Part shown: positions 43,901 through 52,411 of the stretch, one piece after another
Position numbering within the stretch: position 1 is the first letter of the stretch
Layout of the letters: every line of letters starts with the position of its first letter
Source: an uncultured Eubacteriales bacterium
GTDB taxonomy: Bacteria; Bacillota; Clostridia; Oscillospirales; CAG-272
NCBI GenBank assembly: GCA_934394585.1
Contig: CAKRQU010000007.1
Coordinates: 1 to 64,000 of the forward strand
DNA length: 64,000 nt
Reading direction: 5' to 3'
Notes under the pieces: generated by a model
The model's database searches: none
What the model saw: only the letters and a program-made list of their open reading frames with translations
Told to the model about the DNA's origin: nothing
Program-made: the position numbers and the translations under genes

Positions 43901-44196
43901 CTGCCGGCTATACGATGACCGAAATCAGAAGCATGAACCCCGAGGATGTCGAAACAATCATCTACGATCTGCTTCATGACAAATACACGGCTCAGTTCAG
44001 CCAGATAAACGATCTTCTCAAGGATGCATGCAAAAAGTATATAAGCGGCATTGATACGACAGAAGACGTAGGCACGCTTTGCGACGAAGCCGCAAAGGCA
44101 CTGAATGACGACGGTCTTTTCAGATCCGTAGTGGAAACGCTCGCAAGACAGGTAAAAGAAAAACTCGCTGCACTTGAATCGGCAAACAGCAAATAA
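40945..44196 (+). CDS. Very long solute-binding-type lipoprotein (1083 residues)
   Basis: A secreted lipoprotein with signal peptide and lipobox FTAC (C24). Residues about 35-500 resemble an extracellular solute-binding protein for sugars: it starts with a beta strand (TTISIVGIT), contains DIVMISGREMYDKF, and ends with a segment like the C-terminal lobe of such proteins (MNTDSQVKNLLQYGIQGKNY). Usual family members stop near 500 residues; this one continues another 550 residues that are almost wholly helical, with repeated Asp/Glu/Lys-rich helices of no recognised family. No permease or ATPase gene is adjacent. It could bind a ligand for a distant transporter or act as a scaffold. GGAGG precedes ATG. 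Confidence 0.75.
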   Translation: MLKKIISLALCVVMLACAVLFTACGEYEEKKETGTVPTTISIVGITEKSTKQEDVAAVEAALNEITKARYKIAINLTLVTMDEYYDLVDERIKTAEYYKNVDAAILNYNNYMTQKAKSSADAIQSSKNSKKKWVKTIQTVAASTLSTRPVYTAEETTVYEDGTIETVYPEASSPIDIVMISGREMYDKFDSMDLLNSVKTSLSTNPKLKQYIYPTFFEELENITGDVKAVPNNNLLANYKYLIVNKKLADKYDYNVTSFSDYNDLGEFLAKVKEGEENVKPFAEKPDALGIYYAFSEDIAIGTYFNPIYGYDTEEGTSFTVSNLFEVPQYTRYLRTMEDYTNKGYFDGDSDDFAVKVVTGDASVEAMYGGDDGDYYVKVIQNPFVTEEVIFRGMLAITNYTSNYERALSIVEMMNTDSQVKNLLQYGIQGKNYKVNADGTITRLNHDYMMDNNLTGNVYMGYPEEGMSADAWSYVKQTNLESAASPFLIYDITDAKIDSLMDDIIKRAIMNEALAPQGISYDTYVDAQGTADGEKYHSKFRKNNETFFKEKLAQAGVVSSSINSVFNNLTHKIYNVEWYEKTYVNYVKEQKFSNISTESGIDALIKKEIASVVGVVYGKDESKSNSFEAFRENAQDYYSNIEHLRIMTKLTIFKDMSEEDLAKYDNLSNTDFEQAVFEYVKQNYIEENNITDEAYDKLIKDFIASTITQIDNLTKKTYSISWDVYQETKSSAMVFQNAAEKLKSAYGELLLTKNSQSDIDAMDALELCDAVHEVLYAKYLSENGTTKKYFEDELKDIIAAPTGLTYMDMIAKRADSITYGGYMSKVRSKYKSVIVAAYSLEEYKAGTDAISNDDVINTILDHLIEERTGIYKEMRGVMGMSESEYKEASEDMQNFKSFARKMRDDAYYTLATEYTAAQIDSFNLNDVDSIVYDIMSRTGFYTNVMAQYVGKELGGRSGYMNAKSKSVKYTEAMNKLIARYESDFVAAGYTMTEIRSMNPEDVETIIYDLLHDKYTAQFSQINDLLKDACKKYISGIDTTEDVGTLCDEAAKALNDDGLFRSVVETLARQVKEKLAALESANSK

Positions 44197-44203
44197 AAGC
44201 AAT

Positions 44204-44294
44204 CATAAGAAATCAAAACTCCGACAGCGCTCAAAGGCTGTCGGAGTTTTTGTTTGATACAAAGCGCAAAAAACCGCCATGGGCGAATAAAACT
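44204..44294 (-). repeat. Small interspersed repeat (family 2), copy B
   Basis: The reverse complement matches 32554-32643: GTTTTATTC, TTGTATCAAACA, ACTCCGACAG...CTGTCGGAG and TTTCTTATG in the same order. Its hairpin acts as the terminator of the lipoprotein gene on the plus strand. Confidence 0.8.
44215..44252 (+). terminator. Terminator after the long lipoprotein gene, supplied by repeat B
   Basis: AAAACTCCGACAG pairs with CTGTCGGAGTTTT (13 bp) over a 10-nt loop, then TTTGTTTG. Confidence 0.88.
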
Positions 44295-44299
44295 CGCAC

Positions 44300-44527
44300 T
44301 TATCGTGCTTTTTTGTGTTTTGAAGCTTGATTGAGCGCTGTCACGGGTATATCGTAAATATCCGTATAAGCCTCTGCTTCGGCACCGTTTTCCGGTATAT
44401 GCTGGGTTATGCCCGTGCATTCGTTTGCGCATGCTATGGGATTTGATGTGAGTGCATCCCGCGAATAGCGGCAGGGATCATTCATTTTTATTGTTCTTTT
44501 TGCTTTTGCTTCTTTTCCGGGTATCAT
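44300..44527 (-). CDS. Small conserved-looking protein of unknown function
   Basis: A 75-residue protein with GGAGG 8 nt before ATG on the minus strand, in a stretch with no other gene. It has a basic N-terminus, a central YSRDALTSNPIACANECTG segment with two cysteines, an acidic patch (PENGAEAEAYTDIYDIP) and a basic tail. No signal peptide or membrane segment is visible. The good ribosome site, non-shadow position and gene-like composition support it as real; function unknown. Confidence 0.65.
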   Translation of the reverse strand: MIPGKEAKAKRTIKMNDPCRYSRDALTSNPIACANECTGITQHIPENGAEAEAYTDIYDIPVTALNQASKHKKAR

Positions 44528-44596
44528 ATTATCATCCTCCGTTCATGATTATTTTTATCAATCGGGTGTTTTTTATACCGTATTTTCAAAATAGAC

Positions 44597-44625
44597 TTGA
44601 ATTTGAACGGCTTTTGTTATATAAT
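44597..44625 (+). promoter_or_regulatory. Promoter for the prfA operon
   Basis: TTGAAT (44597-44602), 17-bp spacer, TATAAT (44620-44625). Confidence 0.82.
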
Positions 44626-44669
44626 GTAAATTGATAAGATAGGCGAATTCATTAGAAGGAAAAATTTTC

Positions 44670-45764
44670 ATGCTTGAAAAACTGAAAGAAATAGAAGAAA
44701 AATTTGTAGGGATAGAAGCCGAGCTGGCAAAGCCGGAGATTGTTTCGGACAAAGATAAATTCCGCGCGCTGATGAAGGAGCACAAAACACTCCTGCCGAT
44801 AGTGGAAAAATACAGAAGTTACTGCGCGGAAAAGAAAAACGAAACGGACGCCGAGGAGATTTTGACCGAAACGCACGATCCCGAAATGAAGAAAATGGCA
44901 CAGGAGGAAAGAGCGGCATCAAAAGAAAAATGCAGGGAGTATCTCGACGAGCTCCAGCTTTTGCTTTTGCCGCACGACCCGAATGACGACAAAAACGTAA
45001 TAATAGAGATACGCGGGGGCGCAGGCGGCGACGAAGCGGCGCTTTTTGCCTATAATCTCTACCGCATGTATACGATGTATGCCGCTTCCGTCGGCTGGAA
45101 AACCGAAATAATAGAGCTGAACGAAACTGAGCTGGGCGGTTTTAAAGAGGTTTCGTTCCTCGTGGAGGGAGAGGGCGCATATTCAAAGCTGAAATTCGAA
45201 AGCGGAGTGCACAGAGTGCAGCGCGTCCCCGAAACGGAGGCGAGCGGCAGAATACACACATCCACCGTGACGGTGGCTGTGCTTCCCGAAGCGGAGGATA
45301 TAGAAATAGAGATAAATCCTGCGGATATAAAACTGGAATCATGCAAAAGCAGCGGCGCCGGCGGTCAGCACGTAAACAAAACGGAAAGCGCCGTGCGTCT
45401 GACGCACAAGCCCACCGGCATAGTAATAGAATGTCAGGAGGAGCGCAGCCAGTTTAAAAACAGAGACAAGGCAATGAAATTGCTCCGCACCAAGCTTTAC
45501 GACATGGAGAGGACAAAGCGCGACAGCGAGCTTGCTTCTGCGCGCAAAAGTCAGGTCGGCACAGGCGATCGGAGCGAGAGAATAAGGACATACAACTATC
45601 CGCAGGGGCGCATCACCGACCACAGGATAGGACTGACGGTATATAATTTCGAAAACTTTCTCGCGGGCGACATCGGCGCTATGATAAACGCATTGACAGC
45701 CGCCGATACGGCGGAAAAGCTGAAGGGCAACGGCAATGAAAACAGAGATAATAAAAATAAATGA
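44670..45764 (+). CDS. prfA: Peptide chain release factor 1
   Basis: Class I release factor for UAA and UAG stops. The codon-reading tripeptide PET (in VPETEASGR) matches the PxT of RF1, not the SPF of RF2, and the catalytic GGQ is in SGAGGQHVNKTESAVR. It is 364 residues. AAGGAAAAATTTTC precedes ATG. The methyltransferase gene prmC that often follows is absent; tsaC begins inside the end of prfA with a 29-bp overlap. Confidence 0.96.
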   Translation: MLEKLKEIEEKFVGIEAELAKPEIVSDKDKFRALMKEHKTLLPIVEKYRSYCAEKKNETDAEEILTETHDPEMKKMAQEERAASKEKCREYLDELQLLLLPHDPNDDKNVIIEIRGGAGGDEAALFAYNLYRMYTMYAASVGWKTEIIELNETELGGFKEVSFLVEGEGAYSKLKFESGVHRVQRVPETEASGRIHTSTVTVAVLPEAEDIEIEINPADIKLESCKSSGAGGQHVNKTESAVRLTHKPTGIVIECQEERSQFKNRDKAMKLLRTKLYDMERTKRDSELASARKSQVGTGDRSERIRTYNYPQGRITDHRIGLTVYNFENFLAGDIGAMINALTAADTAEKLKGNGNENRDNKNK

Positions 45765-46788
45765 CGGCGAGCCGAGCGCGGAGCTGCTGGAACGCGCGGC
45801 AGAGGTAATACGCGGCGGAGGACTGGTGGCTTTTCCGACGGAAACGGTTTACGGACTGGGCGCAAACGGGCTGGATGCCGCGGCGAGCTCTAAAATTTAT
45901 GCGGCAAAGGGTAGACCGAGCGACAATCCTCTTATTCTGCATATAGACGAGCCTTCAAAAGCGGAACTGTATGCATACACATGTGAGGAATACTACGCTC
46001 TGGCAAGAAAATTCATGCCGGGTCCGCTCACGGTGATATTGCCAAAGCGCGATATCGTGCCGAAAACCACTACGGGCGGACTTTGCAGCGTGGCTTTGCG
46101 ATGCCCCGTAAACAAAACGGCGCGTGAATTTATTGAAATATGCGATCTGCCCATAGCGGCGCCGAGCGCAAATATATCGGGAAAACCGAGCCCGACATGT
46201 GCGGCGCATGTTTTGCATGATATGGACGGGCGCATAGATATGATAATAGACGGCGGAGAATGCGATATCGGCGTGGAATCCACTATAGTGGAGCTGAAAA
46301 ACGGGAAAGCGACGCTTCTTCGTCCCGGCGCGATAACGCTCGAAATGTTGCGCGGGGTTCTCGGCGATGTCGCTGTGGATCCCACAGTCACGCACATACC
46401 GGAGGCGGGCATGGTGCCGAAAGCCCCGGGAATGAAATACCGGCATTATGCGCCGAGTGCGCCGACGTTTCTTCTTTGCGACGATAAAAGCAGTGATTTT
46501 GATATGCGCGCCGTGCGTTTTCTGGACGCGAAAAAGCGCGAGGACGACAAAACAGGCATACTTTGCTTTGAGGAATACATGCCGGAGCTGGCGGGAAAAT
46601 ACACCGTAAGCCTCGGCGCCAAGAATAACGAGAGGGAACACGCAAAAAGGCTTTTTGCCGCATTGCGCAGATTTGACGAAATGGGAGTTTCCCGCATATA
46701 TGCCACCGTTTCGAGCACGGGCGATGAGGGGCTTGCCTTTTACAACAGGATGCTGAAGGCTTCCGGCTACAATACGGTGGAAATATGA
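45736..46788 (+). CDS. tsaC: L-threonylcarbamoyladenylate synthase (YrdC plus Sua5 domains)
   Basis: Makes threonylcarbamoyl-AMP for the universal t6A37 tRNA modification. The YrdC domain (1-195) has FPTETVYGLG and KGRPSDNPL; PSANISGKPSPT marks the active-site region. A C-terminal Sua5 domain (about 215-350) makes this the long form, 350 residues. Its ATG lies inside prfA in another frame, indicating coupled translation. Confidence 0.95.
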   Translation: MKTEIIKINDGEPSAELLERAAEVIRGGGLVAFPTETVYGLGANGLDAAASSKIYAAKGRPSDNPLILHIDEPSKAELYAYTCEEYYALARKFMPGPLTVILPKRDIVPKTTTGGLCSVALRCPVNKTAREFIEICDLPIAAPSANISGKPSPTCAAHVLHDMDGRIDMIIDGGECDIGVESTIVELKNGKATLLRPGAITLEMLRGVLGDVAVDPTVTHIPEAGMVPKAPGMKYRHYAPSAPTFLLCDDKSSDFDMRAVRFLDAKKREDDKTGILCFEEYMPELAGKYTVSLGAKNNEREHAKRLFAALRRFDEMGVSRIYATVSSTGDEGLAFYNRMLKASGYNTVEI

Positions 46789-46813
46789 AAACGAAAGCGG
46801 CACGGTGGTTTAT

Positions 46814-47386
46814 ATGATTATCGGAATAACGGGCGGCAGCGGCAGCGGAAAAAGCAGACTCGCATCACTTTTTGCCGCGGACGGATTTTATATCATAGAT
46901 TGCGATGCGCTGGTGCACAGCCTGTATGGGACGGACGAATATAAAAAAGCCATACTGCGGGCTTTTCCCGATGCATCAGACGGCGGCGAAATAAGCCGCG
47001 CGAGGCTTGCAAAAATCGTTTTTTCCGATCCCGCAATGCTGAAAAAACTGAATGAAACGGTTTTGCCAATGATACGCGCGGCAGTGCTTTCCGCGGCGGA
47101 AAGCGCGCGGGGATATCGCGGCACGGTACTCGATGCGCCGACGCTTTTCGAGGCGGGGCTGGAAAAGGAATGCGATTTTGTGATAGGCGTGACCGCAAAA
47201 AAAGAGCTGCGCACGGGGCGCATACGTCTGCGCGACGGCATTTCGGAAGAAGCGGCGCTGGCACGCATAAATTCCCAGAAAAGCGATGATTTTTACATGG
47301 CAAACTGCGACTTCACGGTTTCAAATAACGACGACGGGGAACTGGAGCGGGAATACACCGATATTATAAAAAAGATTGGAGCCTGA
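46814..47386 (+). CDS. coaE: Dephospho-CoA kinase
   Basis: Last step of coenzyme A synthesis. P-loop GGSGSGKSR at residues 6-14, CoA-binding IIDCDALVH and the lid region GRIRLRDGISEEAA are present. The ATG at 46814 (MIIGITGG) matches the family start, giving 190 residues; an upstream in-frame GTG at 46805 is less likely. Its TGA overlaps the next gene's ATG by 1 bp. Confidence 0.94.
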   Translation: MIIGITGGSGSGKSRLASLFAADGFYIIDCDALVHSLYGTDEYKKAILRAFPDASDGGEISRARLAKIVFSDPAMLKKLNETVLPMIRAAVLSAAESARGYRGTVLDAPTLFEAGLEKECDFVIGVTAKKELRTGRIRLRDGISEEAALARINSQKSDDFYMANCDFTVSNNDDGELEREYTDIIKKIGA

Positions 47387-48480
47387 TGATGACAAAAAGA
47401 CGCCCGTTTCTTTTATTTCTGCGGATAATTTTTCTCGCCGTGCTTATATCGGCGTCGGTTTTTCTGACTTTTTCGGAGGCAAAGCGCCGCGAGAGAATGA
47501 TAGATTTTGCCGATGTTTATCCCATAGTGCAAAAATATTCCGCCATGTACGGAATAGAAGAAAATCTGCTGCTCGCCATGATATGCACGGCAAGCAATTT
47601 CGACGCAAATGCGACATCCGCTTCCGGTGCGATAGGGCTGATGCAGATTTCCCCCGCGACGTACAGCGGCGATATAAAGACGCGCATGGGTATAAACGAA
47701 AGTGAAAATATGCTTTACGACGCAGATTTCAATGTGCGTTGCGGCGCATATTATCTGCGCGTATGGCTGGATTATTACAATTCGCCGATACTGGCGCTCG
47801 CGGCATATAATGCGGGCGCGGGAAATGTGCGCGCGTGGATACAAAATCCCGAATACGCCGAGGGCGGCGAGCTGAAAACAGACAAAATTCCCTCTGCCGG
47901 CACGGCACAATATATAAAATCCGTAATGAAGCATTACGACGATTACAACAAAAAATACGGCGAGGCAAAAGCGGTACGCAAGGTAAATACGGATGAAAAA
48001 AGATATGTTTCACGCGAGCTTTGCTTTGAATTTGCGAAAAAATACGGGGCAATATACGATGTGGACCCCTATCTCATAATATCCGTGGCGGAGGTGGAAA
48101 GCGGTTTCAACGCGAATGCGCTTTCAAAATCGAATGCCATGGGGCTTACTCAGATAAAGCCCGATACATACCGCGTGGATATCGCGGCAAATCTCTGCAT
48201 AGACGACCCGCCGGAGAGGCTTTACGATCCGGAATTTTCGATAAAATGCTGCGCATACTATCTTTCATGGTTGCAAACGCGGCTGAAAAGAGTGGGCACG
48301 GGTTCGCCGTGGCAGACGGCGGCGGCATATCACGGCGGCATAAACAAAGTCCGCGGCTGGCTTTCCGACGGGGAATACAGCGAGTGCGGCGAGCTGATTT
48401 ATGAAAAGCTCCCCGATGCCGCGACGAAAAGATATGTGGAAAAAATAAGAGAAGCATACGATTTTTGGAAAAATAAATAA
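47386..48480 (+). CDS. Membrane-anchored lytic transglycosylase with two SLT domains
   Basis: A 364-residue protein with an N-terminal membrane anchor (residues 7-28) and two tandem Slt70-type domains facing outward. Domain 2 (about 215-350) has the catalytic E238 in VAEVESGF and GLTQIKP. Domain 1 (about 45-185) keeps the fold (GAIGLMQISP, AYNAGAGNV) but has A69 where the catalytic Glu should be (MICTASNF). Only domain 2 should cleave peptidoglycan; domain 1 may bind glycan. Two ATGs are adjacent (47386 and 47389), the second better spaced from GGAG. Location after coaE is common in Clostridia. Confidence 0.92.
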   Translation: MMTKRRPFLLFLRIIFLAVLISASVFLTFSEAKRRERMIDFADVYPIVQKYSAMYGIEENLLLAMICTASNFDANATSASGAIGLMQISPATYSGDIKTRMGINESENMLYDADFNVRCGAYYLRVWLDYYNSPILALAAYNAGAGNVRAWIQNPEYAEGGELKTDKIPSAGTAQYIKSVMKHYDDYNKKYGEAKAVRKVNTDEKRYVSRELCFEFAKKYGAIYDVDPYLIISVAEVESGFNANALSKSNAMGLTQIKPDTYRVDIAANLCIDDPPERLYDPEFSIKCCAYYLSWLQTRLKRVGTGSPWQTAAAYHGGINKVRGWLSDGEYSECGELIYEKLPDAATKRYVEKIREAYDFWKNK

Positions 48481-48505
48481 TTTTACATAAAGAAAGGAAA
48501 AAATC

Positions 48506-49924
48506 ATGGAAGAAACAAATGTAAAAAAAGACGAAAAGTCTGCAGTTGACTCTCTGAAAGAGGAGCTTTTTTTCAAAAGCCAGAACGCTTTTGAGCAGAT
48601 GGACGAAGCCGAAACGGAAAAATGCTTTGACTATGCGAAAAATTACGCAAAATTTCTTAACAGCGGCAAAACCGAGCGCGAATGCGTAAAGACCGCTGTG
48701 GAAATGCTGGAAGAAAAGGGTTTTATCCCCTTTGATTTCGGAATGAAGGTAAACGCGGGAGAAAAATACTATTACAACAACCGCGGCAAGAGCCTCGTGG
48801 CTTTCATTATGGGCAGCGAAGGACTGGAAAACGGCGTTTATATGTCGGCGGCTCATATAGATTCCCCGAGAATAGACCTGAAGCAGCATCCGCTTTATGA
48901 AGCAGACGGTTTCGGATTTTTCAAAACACATTACTACGGTGGCATAAAGAAATATCAGTGGACTACCATTCCGCTCGCAGTTCACGGCGTAGTGGCAAAG
49001 AAAGACGGCAGCGTCGTTGAAGTAACAGTGGGCGAAGACGATGATGATCCCGTATTTTATATAACAGATCTGCTTCCGCATCTCGCAGGCGGTCAGATGT
49101 CCAAAACAGGCGGAAATTTAATCGCAGGCGAACAGCTGAATATTCTCATCGGTTCACGCCCCTACAGCGAAAAGACAGGCGAGGGCATAAAGCTGAACAT
49201 AATGAAAATACTCAATGAGAAATACGGCATAACAGAGGGCGATTTCATGAGCGCCGAGCTGGAAATGGTGCCTGCCGCAAAGGCAAGAGATATAGGTTTT
49301 GACCGCAGCATGATAGGCGCTTACGGTCATGACGACAGAGTGTGCGCTTACCCCACGCTGACGGCTCTCATGGAAACGGAAAAGCCGAAGCACACCGTAA
49401 TGGCTATCCTCGCCGACAAGGAAGAGATAGGCAGCGAAGGCAACAGCGGCATGAAGAGCGAAGTTTATTTCGATATTATCGCCGATCTCGCAAATACCAT
49501 GGGCGTTTCCGACGCAGTGGTGAGAAGAAGCTCGAAATGCCTTTCTTCCGACGTAAATGCGGCTTATGATCCCAATTTTGCCGAGGTTCACGAGAGAAGA
49601 AACACGTGTTTTGCCAACGGCGGCGTGGTAATAACGAAATTTACGGGCGCACGCGGCAAATCCGGCTCGAACGATGCTTCCGCCGAATTCATGGGCTTTG
49701 TCCGCGGCGTGCTCGATGACGCGGGCGTAGTATGGCAGACCTCCGAGCTCGGCAAGGTAGATGCAGGCGGCGGCGGTACTGTGGCTATGTATATCGCGCA
49801 GAAGAATGTCGATGTGGTAGACCTCGGAGTTCCCGTGCTTTCCATGCATGCGCCCTACGAAGTTGTCGCAAAGACAGACGTTTATATGACGCACAAAGCT
49901 ATCGCGGCTTTCTTTGCAAAATAA
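48506..49924 (+). CDS. M18 family aminopeptidase
   Basis: A zinc aminopeptidase of the aspartyl aminopeptidase (M18) family, 472 residues, forming large oligomers in the cytosol. Ligand motifs: MSAAHIDSPR (His), GGNLIAGEQ, ADKEEIGSEG (catalytic and ligand Glu), YGHDDRVCAYP (Asp) and a C-terminal SMHAPYE (His). GAAAGGA precedes ATG. Highly expressed codon use. A strong bidirectional terminator follows. Confidence 0.94.
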   Translation: MEETNVKKDEKSAVDSLKEELFFKSQNAFEQMDEAETEKCFDYAKNYAKFLNSGKTERECVKTAVEMLEEKGFIPFDFGMKVNAGEKYYYNNRGKSLVAFIMGSEGLENGVYMSAAHIDSPRIDLKQHPLYEADGFGFFKTHYYGGIKKYQWTTIPLAVHGVVAKKDGSVVEVTVGEDDDDPVFYITDLLPHLAGGQMSKTGGNLIAGEQLNILIGSRPYSEKTGEGIKLNIMKILNEKYGITEGDFMSAELEMVPAAKARDIGFDRSMIGAYGHDDRVCAYPTLTALMETEKPKHTVMAILADKEEIGSEGNSGMKSEVYFDIIADLANTMGVSDAVVRRSSKCLSSDVNAAYDPNFAEVHERRNTCFANGGVVITKFTGARGKSGSNDASAEFMGFVRGVLDDAGVVWQTSELGKVDAGGGGTVAMYIAQKNVDVVDLGVPVLSMHAPYEVVAKTDVYMTHKAIAAFFAK

Positions 49925-49938
49925 GCAAATATGAAAAG

Positions 49939-49969
49939 AACCCCGTCTGCAATTTGCAGACGGGGTTTT
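49939..49969. terminator. Bidirectional terminator between the M18 gene and the convergent lipoprotein gene
   Basis: AACCCCGTCTGC pairs with GCAGACGGGGTT over a short AATTT loop, with A-rich and TTTTG flanks. Confidence 0.9.
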
Positions 49970-49981
49970 GTGATAGATAGA

Positions 49982-51406
49982 TTATTTGTAATATTCGGTA
50001 TCGTAAAGTTTGCCGTCGGGAGTGTAATACGATTTTTTTGAAAGCTTTCCGTTTTCGTCGTAATCGTATAAGATGTATTCTTCAAGAGCGCCGTCACTAT
50101 TGTATCGGCTTTCTTTGATTTTCTTGCCGCTTTCGTCGCATTCACTTATCGAATATTGATAAATATTTCCGTTTCCATCGTAGGAAATATATTTAATCGC
50201 ACTTTCAAAGTCGGATTTCCCCGGATATTCGAAGCGATGACTGGGCTTTCCGGAGGATTTATATTCCGTTATCGCTGTCTTATATCCGTCGGCATTATAT
50301 TCGTATATTCCGTATCCGGAAAGTTCGCCGTTGCTGTATCGGCTTTCTTTGATTTTATTATTGTTTTCGTCGTATTCGAAAACAAACCGCGGCTGTCCGT
50401 TTAAATACTCGTATTTTTTCACTATGTGCCTGCTGTTTGTTTTACCGCTGTATTCCAGTTTCAGCGTGATGTTGTCCGCCTTGTCATAATATGTTTCCGA
50501 TATGGGAAAGCCCGCATCATTATATTCGTATGCCGTGCGTCCTGTTGCTTTTTTGTCGGAGTCGAGCTTTATTCGCTCCGTGATCTTTCCGTTTTCATTG
50601 AAATATTCTTTTGTGCCGCCGGATTCTTCGGAAAAGTCGAAATTGTATCTTTTATTTCCGTTTTCGTAATATTCCGTTTCGGATACCGATTTTGTTTTTT
50701 CGTTTCGGGTTTCGCTCTTTGCGATTTTCCAGTCGTTTGTAAAATGAGCGGTACAGATGATTTTCTCGCTGTCTTTTTGACAGACGGATGTTATTTTGCG
50801 GTTTTCTTCATCGTAGGAAAAATCGCGCTTTTCGAAAATGTCGCCGCTTTTCGTATATACACGATAGCCCGTCATTTTCCCGTCGTCATCGTAGGAAAAT
50901 TCGGTTTTGTCTATTTCGATTTCGCATATATTATCATCGACCATTGCATCTATAACAATATTTCCGTACCTTATTTCGGTGATATTTCCATTTTTATCCG
51001 TACTGTAGTCGTATGTATGCGTTTGCGTTTCAACCCCGTCCCTGAAGCTGAAATCGGTATTTACGGTTTCTTTTATCATTCTGCCTTTTTTATCGTATTC
51101 GTAGATGTTTTCCGAGTACCATTTTTCCGCGCCCGCATCAAAACATGTCACTCTTACGAGATAGCCGTTTTTATTGTATTCTCTTACTGTTTTCACATCA
51201 TACTCGGTTTCCTCATATATGCCTTTTTCTTTTCTGTCAAATTCCGGTATTGCATAATCCGAGATGAAAAGATTTATAAACTCATCCGCCGCGGCATAAA
51301 TGCCCGTTTTTTCTTTTTTGTCGTTTTTAGCGCTTGCGCAGGATACAGCGAAAACAGTGCCGAAAAGGAACAGTGCCGCGAGCAGAAAAGATAAAAATTT
51401 TTTCAT
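49982..51406 (-). CDS. Lipoprotein with YD/MORN-like repeat motifs
   Basis: A 474-residue secreted lipoprotein: signal peptide, lipobox VSCAS (C23). The rest is a series of short beta-hairpin motifs of the type YEYDKKGRMIKET, FSYDDDGKMTGYR, YEYNDAGFPISET, YDYDENGKLSKKS, resembling RHS/YD or MORN-like repeats that form long beta arrays. At least ten such motifs occur between residues 75 and 474. No toxin domain or catalytic motif is visible. The likely role is surface binding or scaffolding; this is inference. AAGGAG lies 8 nt before ATG. Confidence 0.8.
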   Translation of the reverse strand: MKKFLSFLLAALFLFGTVFAVSCASAKNDKKEKTGIYAAADEFINLFISDYAIPEFDRKEKGIYEETEYDVKTVREYNKNGYLVRVTCFDAGAEKWYSENIYEYDKKGRMIKETVNTDFSFRDGVETQTHTYDYSTDKNGNITEIRYGNIVIDAMVDDNICEIEIDKTEFSYDDDGKMTGYRVYTKSGDIFEKRDFSYDEENRKITSVCQKDSEKIICTAHFTNDWKIAKSETRNEKTKSVSETEYYENGNKRYNFDFSEESGGTKEYFNENGKITERIKLDSDKKATGRTAYEYNDAGFPISETYYDKADNITLKLEYSGKTNSRHIVKKYEYLNGQPRFVFEYDENNNKIKESRYSNGELSGYGIYEYNADGYKTAITEYKSSGKPSHRFEYPGKSDFESAIKYISYDGNGNIYQYSISECDESGKKIKESRYNSDGALEEYILYDYDENGKLSKKSYYTPDGKLYDTEYYK

Positions 51407-51474
51407 GGTGTTTTCTCCTTCACAGAAATTGAATTTTGCTGATATGATGTGATGCAGTGCGGGTATATATTTAT

Positions 51475-51503
51475 ATTATACCGAAAAAGGATGTATTTGT
51501 CAA
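51475..51503 (-). promoter_or_regulatory. Consensus promoter for the YD-repeat lipoprotein gene
   Basis: On the minus strand TTGACA (51498-51503), 17 bp, TATAAT (51475-51480): exact consensus. Confidence 0.9.
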
Positions 51504-51579
51504 TATCGCTTTTGCGTGCTGCAAAAAACACCGAGGGAAGCGGGCATGCCTTTCACGTTCAAATTTTACAAATACACGC

Positions 51580-51608
51580 TTGAATAATAGGAAAATATGT
51601 GATATACT
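51580..51608 (+). promoter_or_regulatory. Promoter for the FtsX-type ABC pair
   Basis: TTGAAT (51580-51585), 17-bp spacer, TATACT (51603-51608). Confidence 0.75.
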
Positions 51609-51703
51609 TTATTGCGACAGGCGGCGCACGGAAAAAATTACGAAATCTGCGGTGTCGTGTCTGTTCTCGTGAAAATTACAAACGCAAATCAAGAGGGTAC
51701 AAA

Positions 51704-52405
51704 ATGGCTTATATCGAATTTGATAACGTATGCAAAAAATACAAAAACGGGGAGTCGGAGATATATGCGCTCGATCATATATCATTTACCGTTGAGAAAG
51801 GTGAGCTTTGCGTGATAGTCGGTCCGAGCGGAGCGGGAAAAACCACATTGCTGAATATACTCGGCGGCATGGACAGCGCGAGCAGCGGTCATGCATATCT
51901 GGACGGATGCGAAATAAGCGCGATGAGCGATCGCGCACTTACGGATTACCGCCGCACGGATGTGGGCTTCGTTTTCCAGTTTTACAATCTCGTGCCGAAC
52001 CTCACGGCAAAAGAAAATGTGGAGCTGGCTTCCGAAATATGCAAAGACAGTCTGGATGCGGAAACCGTGCTGAAAAGCGTGGGACTGGGCGAGCGCATGA
52101 ACAATTTTCCCGCACAGCTTTCGGGCGGCGAACAGCAGAGAGTTTCCATAGCGAGAGCCATCGCGAAAAATCCTAAAATAATTCTTTGCGACGAGCCTAC
52201 CGGCGCGCTCGATTACAATACGGGAAAAGCCGCGCTGAAGCTATTGCAGGACACCTGCCGCGATACGGGGAAAACCGTGATAATCATAACTCACAACAGC
52301 GCGCTGACCCGGATAGCGGACAGAGTGATCCGCGTGAAAAACGGAAAAGCCGTTTCCGAGGAGATAAACAAAACTCCGATGCCCGTGGAAAGGATAGAAT
52401 GGTAA
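51704..52405 (+). CDS. ABC transporter ATP-binding protein (LolD/MacB type)
   Basis: ATPase subunit, 233 residues, with Walker [10 protein letters not shown] (40-48), Q-loop FQFYNLVP, signature [14 protein letters not shown] and Walker [12 protein letters not shown]. This subtype pairs with FtsX-like permeases; the next gene, 6 bp downstream, encodes one. ATG 51704 with AGAGGG upstream is chosen over a GTG at 51599, which lies within the promoter -10 region. Confidence 0.93.
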   Translation: MAYIEFDNVCKKYKNGESEIYALDHISFTVEKGELCVIVGPSGAGKTTLLNILGGMDSASSGHAYLDGCEISAMSDRALTDYRRTDVGFVFQFYNLVPNLTAKENVELASEICKDSLDAETVLKSVGLGERMNNFPAQLSGGEQQRVSIARAIAKNPKIILCDEPTGALDYNTGKAALKLLQDTCRDTGKTVIIITHNSALTRIADRVIRVKNGKAVSEEINKTPMPVERIEW

Positions 52406-52411
52406 AGCGCG

